Counted from the stretch's first letter, positions 23,312-34,560 are shown. The stretch: DNA of 64,000 bases from Perkinsus marinus ATCC 50983 (GCF_000006405.1 NW_003207820.1:132337-196336), one strand, 5' to 3'. The notes: generated from the letters alone by a model not told the origin. A program made the numbers and translations.

Positions 23312-26003
23312 CTAAATGCAGCAATTGGCCGCGACGATCCCCACCAGCCCACTGACCATCTCCATCTCTAGTTCGGCACTTGTCATAGCCTCAGTCGTGA
23401 GCAACAAGTCCTTGATCAACTTCTCTATCTCTTCTTCTCCGTCGGCCGTAGCAGCAGCCCCCTCATTGACAGTGCTCGACGCCGCTTCAGGAGCGGCATA
23501 TACCGGCACAGTAACCTACAAGCATTCACTCAAGCCAATCACTCAGCATCTCCTTACACCATCGAGGCTCGAGGCAAGAGGCTGAGTATGGGGTACTATT
23601 GAGGAGGTGGAAGTCGGCATTGAGCTATGTGGGGGTGGAGGCAGGAGGCGTGGACAATACTGAGCTATGTGGGACGTAGAGGCTACCCTCATGCGACTGC
23701 CGCGACCTGACCGTATCAGCAACAACAGTGGCGGTGCAAGCCGGAGGGACTCCTCACCCAACAGGGTCATGCCAGGCACATCAGCAAGGAATACCCTCAG
23801 CTTGTTAACTTGGAGTATGTCCAGATAGTAGTCCAAGGCCCCCAGCGCCGGATATGCTTTCTTCCACAGCTTACGCACCGACGAGACTCGAACCCCAATA
23901 GTCTTAGTCCTGAGGAGATTAGTCCTCCAAGCCTTCCAAAGAGTGTCCATCCTACCGCCTGGCATGCACCCTAGCCTTGAGCTGTGGAGTGATCAAAGCC
24001 TCAGGGATCTTCGACCCGCCCAGGCCCGCCATAAGGACACTAACCCTCGCCTTACGGTAGCTACACAACTCATCGACTCCTCACTACTACAGCCCGTCAT
24101 TCACCTGGTATTGTCAAGATCATCATCCTCATCTTCACTTGTACTAGTGTCACCATCCGTGACACCATTACCACTCCCCGCCCAACTCTTCTCCAATGCC
24201 GCCACATAATCAGCATGGTTCTCCCATTCACCAGCCTGTTTCTTGCAGTAGTCACGGATAGCCTGAGAAGATTTTCCCACCAAGCCCAGCAAGGTGACTC
24301 CTTACAGTGGACAGCAACTGCCTCAGGTCCTCCCCTGAAAGCGGTATCGGCGCTCCCGTCATAAGACCATCGCCACTCCCCAGTATGGGCCCATATGGCT
24401 GCATTTTCTGACCCTGTGGGGCTGGAGGCGAATCACAGCTCGACGCGGAGGCATCCGAGGAATCATCAAGAGGCACTTCGAAGTCCGGCATGCCTTCCAA
24501 TGGAGCTACTGAGAAACTCGCCACAGCCGACGGCACCTACAGGACGAGTCCCGAGGGCAAACACGGCCAAGCTGCAGCACCTCGGTATTTCTCGATAGCA
24601 CAGCCCTAGGGGAAGACATCGGCAGTAGACCATCTATCGGATCACCAGCCGCCTAAGCACATCGGATAATACTACAAAAATGCATACAGTAACCTACTCC
24701 CGGCAACGGGCGACTCAGAGCAGTAGCATTAGACATTGATGACAACTCGCTCAGCAAAGATGCTGCTGTCAGATACTGAGAAAGAATATCTCCCCAAAGA
24801 ATAAGTCGCATCAATTTCATATATCCTACGTTGCTAAGGATATCAGCCGGGGGGCCTGTCGGAGGCGCCGTAGCCTCCATCCGAGCCGCCTCTATCCCTG
24901 CCCAAGGGGGTCAATAAGGAACATACCTCAACACTACACTTACTGGCCTGTTGAGCGATCTGCGCTGGTATGGAGTACTCGGCCTTCACCCTTATACGTA
25001 CCTAAGCAATAACCATGATAAGAGCAGTGGGGCCTTCGCTGACCTCAGGGTGTGTGCCCAGCATCTCGAGCTCCTTGCAGGACAGAATAAACGGCAGAAG
25101 CTTCATCACTCCAAATTTGGCACGCATGCCCTTCAGGCTTAACGCCCCACGGAAGTACCTTAGATAATCAATGACAGGTCCACCGCCCTTCAAGTGTGCC
25201 TACCTCTCCCATTCAGCCGAGAACAAGGAGAGGGCCAAGCCCGGGGACGGAGTGAGCAACCCCGAAGGCGTACGGTGACTACTACGGTCACAAAAGTCTC
25301 TGCAGGACCAGAGCGGTTAACCAGTGTGAGATTCCTTGCCTGCTCACCTGACCACAGCTACGACCAACTCCTTGAAGAAAGAGAGGTCTTCAGTATTGAT
25401 CGTGAAGGACTTGTCTCGGACCACCTTATTAGCATAGTCGCCAACGACCAGGGGTGGGCACGTATCAGCACCTACCACCATCAGGACTAGCCCCGAGCCG
25501 GGCCTATCTCCTACCTTCAATGCCTGGTGTCGGCTCCATAACGACCACACCATTATCGGGGTCGTAAGTAGTAACCTTTTCCATACCAGGAGTAGGGGCC
25601 TTGGGGGAATCATAAAACTCAATCGATGGCTGACATGGGGAGAACATAAGTTTAGTTTCGGGTATAATGAGCCTACCATGATAGCATCAATGATAGACGA
25701 TAGCGATGTGAACTGTGTGCCCTGTATGACGAGCCACCTCCCTGTACGACGACGGAACTGATGGGGGATCTGCGTGACTCTAATACCGGTCATACCGGTA
25801 GCTCGTATAACCTATATTGACAAGTGCATCACCTCAAGAGAGCAACAACCCCTTACGTTAAGTATCTCAGATTTGAGATTCTCACTGTCGGTAACCCCCT
25901 TAGGCGCTGCTCTGCTCGACCCAGGGACGAACTCAGCGGCTTGGGCGTTCAATTTTGTTCCTCCAACCGCGTTCACCAGGGGGTTCTCAGTCGAAACCGT
26001 CAT
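23312..26003 (-). CDS. Multi-exon protein with N-terminal PAM2 motif, otherwise unknown
   Basis: A start at 26003 gives MTVSTENPLVNAVGGTKLNA; within this exon TKLNAQAAEFVPG matches the PAM2 motif (L-N-x-x-A-x-E-F-x-P) that binds the MLLE domain of poly(A)-binding protein. Further exon-like blocks lie at about 25640-25515 (YDPDNGVVVMEPTPG), 25480-25345 (INTEDLSFFKELVVAVV), 25190-25040 (RAKFGVMKLLPFILSCKEL), 24880-24690, 24536-24300 (Asp/Ser-rich), 24292-24103 (acidic, SEDEDDDLDN), 24050-23960, 23960-23565 and 23517-23312 (GEEEIEKLIKDLLL). I could not close every junction, so this may be more than one gene. The middle is helical. By analogy with other PAM2 proteins a role in mRNA translation or decay is possible. 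Confidence 0.4.
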
Positions 26004-27007
26004 GATAATATATCTAAGATATTATCTCAGGAGGACTCCCACTCAATGACCAACCTCTGTTATTAATGGACCTGTTAGAATAATGGCTTGTTGCCTGCCG
26101 CAGCAGCAACGGTACTGTAATGTTAAAGTTAACTGTCAACAATCGAATCCATACATGTCAAATCTGTAAGAGTAGTCGTCTGTAAGCTCCCTCGAGCCAG
26201 CACGTATCCCTTTTCAAGTCCTGTTGGTACAATCCTCTCACAGCAAGATTATCAGTGACCGCCAGGCACCAAGCGCGACCTTGACGAGCCGATGTGCTCT
26301 TTTCATGCAATTTGCACGAAATTAATAGTTGGTCAAACATCGACCCGGGTTCGATCCCCGCGGACGACATCTTTTATTTATTCAACCCTAATGCACTGTT
26401 TCAACCCAAGACCCAAAGGACTGCGAGAAAAGGCTTCCTTGATGGTGATGTTACCAGTGGCAACTTGCCACAATAACAACAGCACTTCAGCAGATGCACC
26501 ACAAAGTGAGGCAATAACATCATCATCATGGTCATCACCATAATCATCAGCAAAAACAACATCGAACGACACTTCTATCATCACCCAGGGAGTCAGGATT
26601 ATTGACCCAGGGTAACTCTATCGAGGTAACCACACGTCTACATCATGCGTATCGTATGTCTAATAGGGGCACCGCTAATACTGATATGTGAGTAACAACA
26701 CGACCCAGCCTACCACTGACGATACTACAGGCGTAGTAATTCTTGTAGTAATTTTATATTCCTTCCGATTCGATGAGCGACACTATCGTTGAGACATTCT
26801 TCAAGTTGGAGCAGAAGTGTGGTACGATTATTGGGAAAAGTGGTGGTAAGACAAAAGCGACAGCAAGGCGACTTAGAAGTTCCAACCGGCAGCAATCATA
26901 ACAGCACCAGTAATAGTCTGTCAACATCCACAACGTTACCCGCCTCCACAGCGAGCAATCTGTGTTTAATTAAATAGCAAAGACAACGTCATTTGGCCTT
27001 GAGCGAC
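26004..27007. other. Intergenic, contains a tRNA-3'-half-like stretch
   Basis: No gene was recognised. At 26341-26365 a T-arm-like stretch (CCGGGTTCGATCCCCGC) is followed by GGACGAC and then a T-rich run (TCTTTTATTTATT), as at the 3' end of a tRNA gene. I could not fold a matching D-arm and anticodon arm upstream, so no tRNA is called. Confidence 0.3.
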
Positions 27008-27790
27008 TTATGGGGCTCTTCCGAATCTTTTCACATCGACTGCACCATCAGTGATAACAGTAGTAGTTGGCGCGTAACAAGATGCTAACCGATAGAGTCT
27101 GTCACCTCTCACAATAAGCGTGCCCAAATTTCCTCGCGGATCGTTACAAGGAGTAGCTCCGAAGGTTGTTGAGTTCGTTGATGGCGTGTCGACTTCCGCC
27201 AGTAGGCCTTCAACCGACATTAGCGGCGACTAAGAAGACGAACTCATCTTCATGTCATCATCAGTACCATCTCACCTGCTGTAAGAAGCTATTGCTGTTA
27301 TCGGCAGCGCTGTCAGCGTAGCCACACTGTCCATACGCTGTAGTAGCGGCGGGGGTACCATCACAAAAGAACGTCAATAGCCCGAAGAGAGCCTCGGCAG
27401 CAGCAGCATCAGTCGTACAAGATAGTCGCTCCGCTGATCTACTCGTAGTAGTCTGTTTCTCCCCTCCATAGAAATTAGTGATAATCGCTGATATCAGGTC
27501 CACACTGATATTCTTTCCAGTGATGCCGTGCAATCCGAGCATCGCAGTAGATTCTGGGGTCGCCGAAGGGGAGGAGGGGGGAGCGCTATTAGCATAAATA
27601 CGAGACACTCTAGCCTCGCTGACTGGGGACTAAGAAAAGGATTCGACGTCGACCTTAGCAATTCCATTACTATTAAAGTCTTCACCATGATAACAGACCA
27701 CGACTATATCCCTACCTCAGTGATATCAGTCCGGATGCCATCTGCCAAGCATATAGGAGTCTTGATGAACCCTTGCTGCTGATGATGAGT
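27008..27790 (-). CDS. Hypothetical multi-exon protein
   Basis: Three blocks join in phase on the minus strand: about 27710-27655 (VVCYHGEDFNSNGIAK), 27630-27283 (STAMLGLHGITGKNISVDLI ... EALFGLLTFFCDGTP) and 27229-27008 (ending VDVKRFGRAP). The intron between the last two is GTGAGATGG...TTCTTAG. An exon at about 27780-27725 may precede them. No family is recognised. The protein is Thr/Ser/Ala-rich, with two hydrophobic helical stretches. The start is unknown. Confidence 0.4.
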
Positions 27791-27912
27791 CATCATTGAT
27801 GACCACTCATAGAGGTGAGTAGTGGGACCGTCTCAGGAGTGACAATCGAGGGCCTAGTATCCACAGTCTTCGGTGATAGTGATGATGCCTAACCACGCAG
27901 CATTACTCAGAG

Positions 27913-28423
27913 TCATGAGGCTTTCATCACCTTCTGGCCACCTCGGCACCTCGGCAGTCCTGGACACGTATGGATAAATCGGCTCGTCTAAGTAGAGCTA
28001 CCAGTAAGCAACCACAGACGCCACAATATCGCCCTACATTCCTATATCCAGCGAGCTCCAGCACAGGCTGCAAATTCTTACCGTATTTATCATACCAAAG
28101 CCTTTCAATATCAGTCAGCAGTACCCCCTGCGCCTGAGAAGGCACCAATAGCAGTTTGTGTTACTCAGCAATACCAGCCAGGTTACCTCGGGAATTATTC
28201 TAATAACCTCCACACTATCATCGTCTCCTATGGAGACGACAGTAGTGTGAATGGGTGCCGACTTGCTGTTGCGACCATTCGAGACTCCACCGTCCTACCA
28301 CGACCACTCCCCCCATCCCAACAATCACTATATACATACCTTGGCTCTCTCAGCTGCTATGGAGAGACTCTGCCCAGCCTCGTTATATTTCTCCAACAGC
28401 CCCCTCCCTGCCGTGTCACCCAT
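27913..28423 (-). CDS. Small LOTUS/OST-HTH-like domain protein
   Basis: Five exons are proposed: 28423-28340, a 19-nt micro-exon near 28280-28262, 28227-28187, 28133-28038 and 27987-27913, giving about 104 aa. The domain core reads VLLTDIERLWYDKYGKNLQP, then ELAGYRN joined by a splice to TSRFIHTCPGLPRCRG. This is the helix pattern of LOTUS (OST-HTH) domains, which bind RNA (G-quadruplex) or DEAD-box helicases in germ-granule-type complexes. It appears as a stand-alone domain, unusual because most LOTUS domains sit in larger proteins. The micro-exon is required only for phase and is the weakest part. Confidence 0.55.
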
Positions 28424-28523
28424 AGTAGCCCATGTTGCCAACTCTGACATCCGCTGCACTCGACATTTCTCTGCTACTAGGTCGAACAATAACCTGCGAC
28501 ACCAATAGGTCCTTCCCCATCGT

Positions 28524-28584
<61 letters not shown>
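28524..28584. repeat. (ACT)n trinucleotide microsatellite
   Basis: About 20 uninterrupted ACT/AGT units, located between the LOTUS gene start and the ACT-domain gene end. Open frames through it encode poly-Ser or poly-Thr and are not supported as genes. Confidence 0.95.
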
Positions 28585-28585
<1 letters not shown>

Positions 28586-28875
28586 GTGCAACTGCTGACG
28601 AAGGCCGTCCTTTCCAGCGAAAGCCTCGTCAGAACCCGAAAACCTCGAATTACCGTCATCGAATAACCCAACTTCGATAGATTCTAGGAGAGCCCAATGA
28701 GCATTGCTATAAGTGAACTATAGTCTTGTTAAGTACGTAAATAGCAAAGATTTACTCACAAACCCAACTCTCCTATACACTACGATGAAGAGTTATATCC
28801 ATACACCGCGAGACAGCGAATAAAAAATCATCACAAGCTAGCAACACGGCGCGTTGGGCGGGAGGATGCTGATGC

Positions 28876-30062
28876 TCACGGGAGGGGCAACAGAGTTGCT
28901 TCAACCCCGATTTTCTCACCTGGCGAACACAACAGACAAGTACACATGAATGACCTTCTCGCAAAGCTCACCAAGTTTTGACAGCTCTTGCTGCAAGTGC
29001 TCCGTTGCCGCATCCTCTCCTACCGGAATGCCGATGGTCATAGTCGTATCGAACACATCATACCTGCAACTGAAGCTCACGAGCAAGGCACATGAGCAGC
29101 AAGTTACCCGATATGAGATCCGGACACAACTTCGGACTTGAGGTCCAGAATGTCGATATCCTTCTGAGCGAGATACCTGCGCAGACCGAGAGCTCACTCA
29201 ACTAACTCTTTAATAAAACTCACTCGCAAAACCTCCCGAGGATGTTGTGTTCATCCGGCCCACATATCCTCAGCTGCCTTCGGAGTGTAGGAGCTGCAGA
29301 AAACAGAGTGTAAGAGGCGAACGGAAGTTTAGAGGAATTACTCCCTGTATCTTGCCCAGTCACTTCCTTCAGTGTACGCTTTACCCCAATCAAGTACCTG
29401 AGACATGAGGGAGCCATCCAAGCCACCTAAGATCCGAATTAGACTCGTCGCGACGGGAATAGTCCCTGCAAAGGAATTGCCGGCACTGCCAAGGAGTCAC
29501 GAGGGTAAGTATGAAAGTATGATGATTACGAGTTTACTCAGGGAAGGCGTCAGCGAGTTTTTCCTTCAGTTCCTCAACACGCTCACTCTGAAGATTCACC
29601 TGCGGGAGATGACATTGATCTATCCGATAGAAAGGACAATCACTATATCGAGAGAAACAAATGATGCGAGCTGACAACCAAGGTAGTCCGCGACGCGTAC
29701 GCTAGAGCAACAATTTTTTCAAGCCGGTTTAGCTTAGTGGTAGAGCGTCAGTCTTGTAAACTGAAGGTCGGCGGTTCGATCCCGCCATCCGGCTTCATGT
29801 ACCAACCTTACTATGTACTGTACATAGTATGTACCAAGATTTACAATGGAATTCTCCCTCAATTCAACGCTAAGCTCACCTCAGCCATGACAGTAAAGTC
29901 TTGCCCCAGGATAGCCATACGAGTTCTCCCCAAGCTGCCACCAACTGGATGAATGCAACCCCTGCATAAATCACGGACGAAGCCGACCTTGTTTGTCCCT
30001 GGGAGAAAAACATCTGCAACCCTATCACGTAACACTTTCAAGCATAGTAACTCACAACGCAC
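28876..30062 (-). CDS. Double-ACT-domain protein, GcvR (glycine cleavage regulator)-like
   Basis: Seven downstream exons agree in phase: an exon ending at 29880 (RTRMAILGQDFTVMAE), then 29599-29538, 29485-29398, 29273-29224, 29176-29108, 29063-28972 and 28919-28876. The first ACT domain is MAILGQDFTVMAE...VEELKEKLADAFP...SLIRILGG. The second is LRICGPDEHNILGRFCEYLA...DIDILDLKSEV...YDVFDTTMTIGIPVG...KLGEKIGVEATLLPLP. This two-ACT layout matches bacterial GcvR and related regulators that bind small ligands such as amino acids. No other domain is visible. The 5' end is unresolved: the frame is open to about 30062 but lacks an ATG. The 280-nt intron 29600-29879 contains a tRNA-Thr gene on the opposite strand. 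Confidence 0.75.
29723..29794 (+). tRNA. tRNA-Thr (anticodon TGT)
   Basis: A 72-nt cloverleaf: acceptor GCCGGTT/ATCCGGC with one T:T mismatch, D-arm AGCTTAGTGGTAGAGC, anticodon stem TCAGT/ACTGA around loop CTTGTAA, T-arm GGCGG-TTCGATC-CCGCC, discriminator T. It has no intron and no encoded CCA. It is nested, antisense, in an intron of the ACT-domain gene. A T-run lies upstream rather than just downstream, so the Pol III stop site is not obvious. Confidence 0.93.
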
Positions 30063-30194
30063 AAACCGTATGGAAATGCGAAAGTGATGTAAAGGTGATC
30101 CGTGAAATCGTGCCCGCGGTTTATGAGCCTCGTGAACTCAGCGAGAAAAGGCACAAATAGCTAGCCCATAGTCAACATACCCGAAACGCAGACG

Positions 30195-31005
30195 ATGACA
30201 GATTCGAAGGGGGTAGCGGTTTCAGAAGACATGCATCTCAGACCAGGCATCGTGAGAGGGCTGCCAATAATGCGGCTTGGGAGAGCTCTGAGTAGACGAT
30301 TCGAGCGAGCGACGGATAACATTGGTAAGACAAAGGATCCTGATCAACACGGCGGCGATGCCTCAATTCATCTCGGTCAGCTTCATTCTGACCGAGCTAC
30401 CAGTAAAGAGGCAGCAACACCTCCAGATAGAACTGAGGCTACAATGCTACTGCAAGATTGGCACACACCACTGACAAGGACAACGAATAATGCGTCATGT
30501 TCCGCGTCAATACCGCTGTACCACGCACCCATGTCCAGCCGTGAGTTCTGGTGAATTATGAATCAAGAAGATCAAAGATCACGCAGCAGCATCAAATTCA
30601 TTGAATCAAACGCAGATCAGTCAGTTTTCAAGAGAAACACCTTGAAGATTCTTGCCAATGCTATGCATGAAAGGCAAAGTCCACATATGGGAGCATCGAT
30701 CATAAGAGCATTCAAATCTATCGAGACGACTGATGAGCCTAGGGAAACTCATCATGAAGCGGAGACCAAATTATATAACGTCTATGCGATTGATCCCCCG
30801 AATCTCAAGTGTGAACTCACTCCGTTTCCACCCTCTACTTTGGCTCCAACGTCCCCTAGCATCGCGAATCATCCTGCCTCGCCTCCGTACACACGACCAT
30901 CGCATCACTCGAGACCTTCAATGCCTGAAGGAACCGAAGTGGTCACCTGATAAGGAGCTTGACACCACCGCTCCAGCACCACCGAGTGAGCAGCTATCCG
31001 CGTAG
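30195..31005 (+). CDS. Hypothetical protein(s), two adjoining frames
   Basis: Two long frames follow each other on the plus strand: 30195-30554 (MTDSKGVAVSEDMHLRPGIV) and 30558-30950 (MNQEDQRSRSSIKFIESNAD). The second can shift by splicing to a frame ending at 31005. A short GT-AG intron around 30540-30566 could join them in phase. The sequence is hydrophilic, with a basic stretch and a Pro-rich tail, and no recognised domain. A 9-bp hairpin (CTCGGTCAG/CTGACCGAG) lies at 30372-30396. This may be a disordered protein or chance open reading. Confidence 0.3.
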
Positions 31006-31110
31006 CCTCCTCCCCGGAATATACCATCTGGCGAGGAAAACTTCCCATCACCGTGCATACGGTCATCTTTCCAACCACCACGATACCTACACCACTACAC
31101 TAAGGTTCAC

Positions 31111-31930
31111 TCAGTAAACAGTTATGAAGCGCCGAAAGACTGGCACGAACGGTTGCGAAGCGTCGCATGTGAGCGATTGGTCTGATGCCGTGACTTGCAT
31201 CCTGCCATCCGGCCATCGGAATTCTCCCTGTCCCTCTATGTGATCCATATGGAACTGCCCCCAGTAGGAAGAGTTATCGGGCCATTTGAAGCAACCGATC
31301 CCATGTTTGTTGCCCTCCACGTATCTGAGAGGGTTGTTGAAGCCTCATCCATTTACGGATCGAAAGCGGCGAAGTAACACATAGCCTTCTTAGCTTAGTT
31401 GGTAGAGCACCCGCTTAGTAAGCGGGAGGTCGTCGGTTCAACTCCGGCAGAAGGCTCATGTGAAATATGAATATCTTACTGTCCTGCGTATCGACATCCA
31501 TCAACCCATTTCTCTTCACCATCTCCATGCTTGAGGCCATTCACCCAGCTCCCTCGATACCTATCATTACGGTTCTGGCGAGACTACGGCACGATTCCTG
31601 GCGACCACATATGAACTGCCACGCTGCAAAGTTAACGAAAGTTTGCGCGTCTTGATTGTCGAGCATCAGCATGAGTATAACGGAGTTTGTAGACACTAAA
31701 GACACCACATTCATAGAGTAAGATGACTGTAGCAAGATTCGATCGAAGATACTAGCTGAGACGTTGAAGCACTTGAGTGATGCACTCCCGCCCCACCTGC
31801 TCCTTTTGCCTTTGTATGTTCCCCGACCTTTGGCCCTCCCACCTTCCCACTGCCCTTCGTAGTATTCACCATTTCTAACAAAAGAATCCACCCAATCGTT
31901 CAGACTTAGCACCAGAGTAGAAGATCGGGT
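31111..31930 (-). CDS. MORN-repeat protein
   Basis: Exons: about 31873-31788 (NGEYYEGQWEGGRAKGRGTY), 31560-31480 (YRGSWVNGLKHGDGEEKW) and 31324-31111 (YVEGNKHGIGCFKWPDNSSY and WGQFHMDHIEGQGEFRWPDG), joined in matching phase. At least four MORN units (Y-x-G-x-x-x-x-G-x-x-x-G-x-G) are present. MORN proteins of alveolates act at membranes and the cell-division cytoskeleton. The 3' end after the last MORN (to the stop at 31111) has no repeat, and an alternative splice there is possible. The 5' end is unresolved. The 155-nt intron 31325-31479 carries a tRNA-Thr gene on the opposite strand. Confidence 0.7.
31384..31456 (+). tRNA. tRNA-Thr (anticodon AGT)
   Basis: A 73-nt cloverleaf: acceptor GCCTTCT/AGAAGGC fully paired, D-arm AGCTTAGTTGGTAGAGC, anticodon stem CCCGC/GCGGG around TTAGTAA, T-arm GTCGG-TTCAACT-CCGGC, discriminator T. 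It has no intron. It lies antisense inside an intron of the MORN-repeat gene, 1.6 kb from the other tRNA-Thr, which also lies antisense inside an intron. Confidence 0.95.
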
Positions 31931-32009
31931 TATACTTTCAACCTCACTCGGAAGCCCAACAGAGGAGACGACAGTCCTAATCTCACGGATATTCTATTCT
32001 CCCCCATCC

Positions 32010-32701
32010 ATGCTTTATACCACCACATACTTGCCCTTCGTACCAGGACCCGTCATCATGTTGCATTCTCGTGTATTCGACCCTGTGAGCGAGAGAGCTG
32101 AACCACAGCCTACACCGTTCTCACCACGCCTCCACTTTATTTCTCTTCCTCTTAGCCCCTCGCCTTCTGCCGAATTGCCCCTTACCAGCATCAACCCTGC
32201 AAACCTCCCTGGGGCTCGCCCGCCCCAGTTCCATGCCGCGCGGGGTGATCATTCGCGGATGCGAACATTTATCGAGGGCGTGCGACATCGCGGCGCCCAT
32301 TGTCGGGCAAACCGACGCTGAAAACAGAGCTGGAACAGGCCGTCCACGACGAAAGTGCCAACGAGGCGAGTCCGCCCAGGAAACTCTCCGTATCTAAACG
32401 GCCTGGTAGGAAATCTTCGACAACAAAGTTGAAGTGGGAGATAGATCAGTTCAATTTCACAACATCTCGGATTCGCTTTGGAGTAGGTATGTGAGCGACA
32501 ACCACTACAGCTGCTGCCCACCCAATTAACCGTAGTGACTAACCAAACTGAATTCATGGATACGTAGTGGAGACACTTCACATTCAGAGTGAGGTAGTGG
32601 ATGCCCAAAGGCCGACCACTCCTGTGTCGGTAGAATACGCAACAACACAGCTCCCATTTGGGCCTTCGGTGGCTGCCACTGACGTCACTGCTGTACTCTG
32701 A
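32010..32701 (+). CDS. Hypothetical plus-strand gene, 3' exons well supported
   Basis: The exon ending about 32487 (LSGKPTLKTELEQAVHDESA ... KLKWEIDQFNFTTSRIRF) splices over GTATGTGAG...CGTAG to a last exon that ends with TGA at 32699-32701 (QSEVVDAQRPTTPVSVEYAT ... AATDVTAVL). The phase is consistent. The upstream structure back to about 32010 (Pro/Ser-rich frame) is uncertain. No known domain; basic and Ser-rich in the middle, so possibly disordered. Confidence 0.4.
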
Positions 32702-32916
32702 TCGACTGTGAACCTAAATGAGCATACTCAAGGGACACAAGTCACCCTCCTTAGGGATCGCCACCTCTGGATAGTAGTAGATGCACCGCGTGCTGTTGTT
32801 GCTGCTGTTGCCTTAGTGTTCCACATCCGAGCTAGAGGAGAGTCCGTAGTTGGCGATAAGCCCGGCCACCACCTGCATCAAGAACCCTAGTGCTCAGTAG
32901 GTCCACACGAGCCTTC

Positions 32917-34560
32917 CTACCGCCTCTCCGCCTTGCTCCGCCGCTGTCCGTTTTGATCCCTAGGCGCCATAGTAGACGAACCAGCCCCATGACTATCAGG
33001 ATTCCACAACCATCGACATACTTGGCCGTCCACGCCACCCGAAACCATGCAGAGGGTCGAGGACGGGCCTACACACAGACACACACGTTCTACACCAGAC
33101 TGTCCTTTTACTACTACTACTACTTCTACTATTACTACCAGCAGAGGTCTCACAACAACAACTCGTGTTCACGCTGTGGGCCAGCCTTGATACCTGATCA
33201 ACGACTCATCTATCTCTAATTGATACCTCCACTGCCCACCCTAGGTTCAGTTGGAGAGGCCTTTCCCTTTCTCCAGTCCCACACATGCATACGCCCCTCC
33301 GAGTCGCCAGCACACAGGATGCCACTCTCCGGCTGCGTGCTCAGACACGTTAGCGACGTCGATAAGGAGCCAGCTGATCCAGTGGACCTGAGCCCCTCGA
33401 GATAGTTTCCTCAACACTGAGGTGAGCGAGATCTTACAAACTCAGAACGGCACAAGCGGCGGCACTTGGAGACACGCGCAAGTCGAACATTTGTATGTGC
33501 CTGTCAATTGAGCAAGAACTCCATCGTGATCCATAGCATCAGTCCATAGCCCACCTGCCGCTGGTCACCGCGACTATATTCTCAGAATCGATGAATCGGC
33601 ATGACGAACTGCCGCTGAGGACCACCCCAGCTCCCCCACCAGTAGAGTCCGCACCACTTCCACTCACAGGCCGACGATACACCGGACCACGCCTCATCGC
33701 ATTACAGTGATACCTGCACATACACAAGCATCATCCAAGCCTCAGTCCACGATAAGCCACATGGTCTCATCTAGGTAGTACTAACATACAGGACACATAT
33801 ACCTAACCCCAGACCAACATGCCTACACCTTCAGGCCCCCGAGGGCGGATATCATAGCGATCAAATGCCCGCCAGTGGCGACATCGAAATCGATCAGCTG
33901 ATCCTCTTCCTCCTCTTCCTCTCCAGAAGGCGAGTAGAATGGCGTTACCTCCCTGGTCGTGGGGTCAACCGTGTACAGAGAACCTAATTCAGGCCTGCCC
34001 ATCCGCCCTGAACTACTGTGACCACTCACCGTTGGTAGTCCCCAATACGAGAATCCCTCTCGCAGTGACACTCACACGGACTGGTCTGTTATTATCTGTC
34101 AACTCTAGATCCGAAGCTGTACCAGGACGCCCCGCCCGGACCGAGAGACTATATGAACCTAGCACCATCACATACGATGACTCCATCAACGGCAAGGTAC
34201 TTTTCACCCGGTTTATGTGAAACATCATCCTCAACCTCCAACCAAGTGAGGCCTCTATCCCCAGCGCAAAGTAGCTGTGGTCGCCCTCCATCCACTCCGT
34301 TACACCATACCATCCCTCGGACAACATCCCCCAAAAAGGTAATGCTGGAGTCTTGGCCATCACCAACGTCAGCTGGATAGTCTCTAGGCTCCAACACCGA
34401 CTTCGAAGCGCTGTCCTCCAGACCTGACCACTCAGGTATCATGTGTAAGCAGTCAGCATAAACTGCTACCACCCCGAATGACCGGAAAAGGGGTACTGAA
34501 CTTGCTGCTGGCGAGGGAGGCTCGCTGAGGACGCCCCTCACTTGCAGGCCCAGTCGACAG
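32917..34560 (-). CDS. WD40 beta-propeller protein
   Basis: Exon blocks on the minus strand carry propeller blades: near 34540-34205 (FGVVAVYADCLHMIPEW; GRPQLLCAGDRGLTWLEVED), 34165-34030 (NRPVRVSVTARGILVLGT), 34000-33825 (GSLYTVDPTTREVTPFYSP, with a Glu-rich insert), 33700-33550 (CRFIDSENIVAVTSGR), 33400-33230 (GILCAGDSEGRMHVWDWRKG) and 33060-32917 (MVSGGVDGQVCRWLW). Small size and blade style are reminiscent of nucleoporin Nup43 or related WD adaptors, but I cannot assign an orthologue. Introns are short. Exact ends are uncertain. Confidence 0.55.

Noticed and set aside
28432-28680. Poly-Thr or poly-Ser protein through the ACT repeat
   Set aside because: The frame exists only because of the microsatellite; neighbouring supported exons (LOTUS gene) start below it and the repeat is intergenic.
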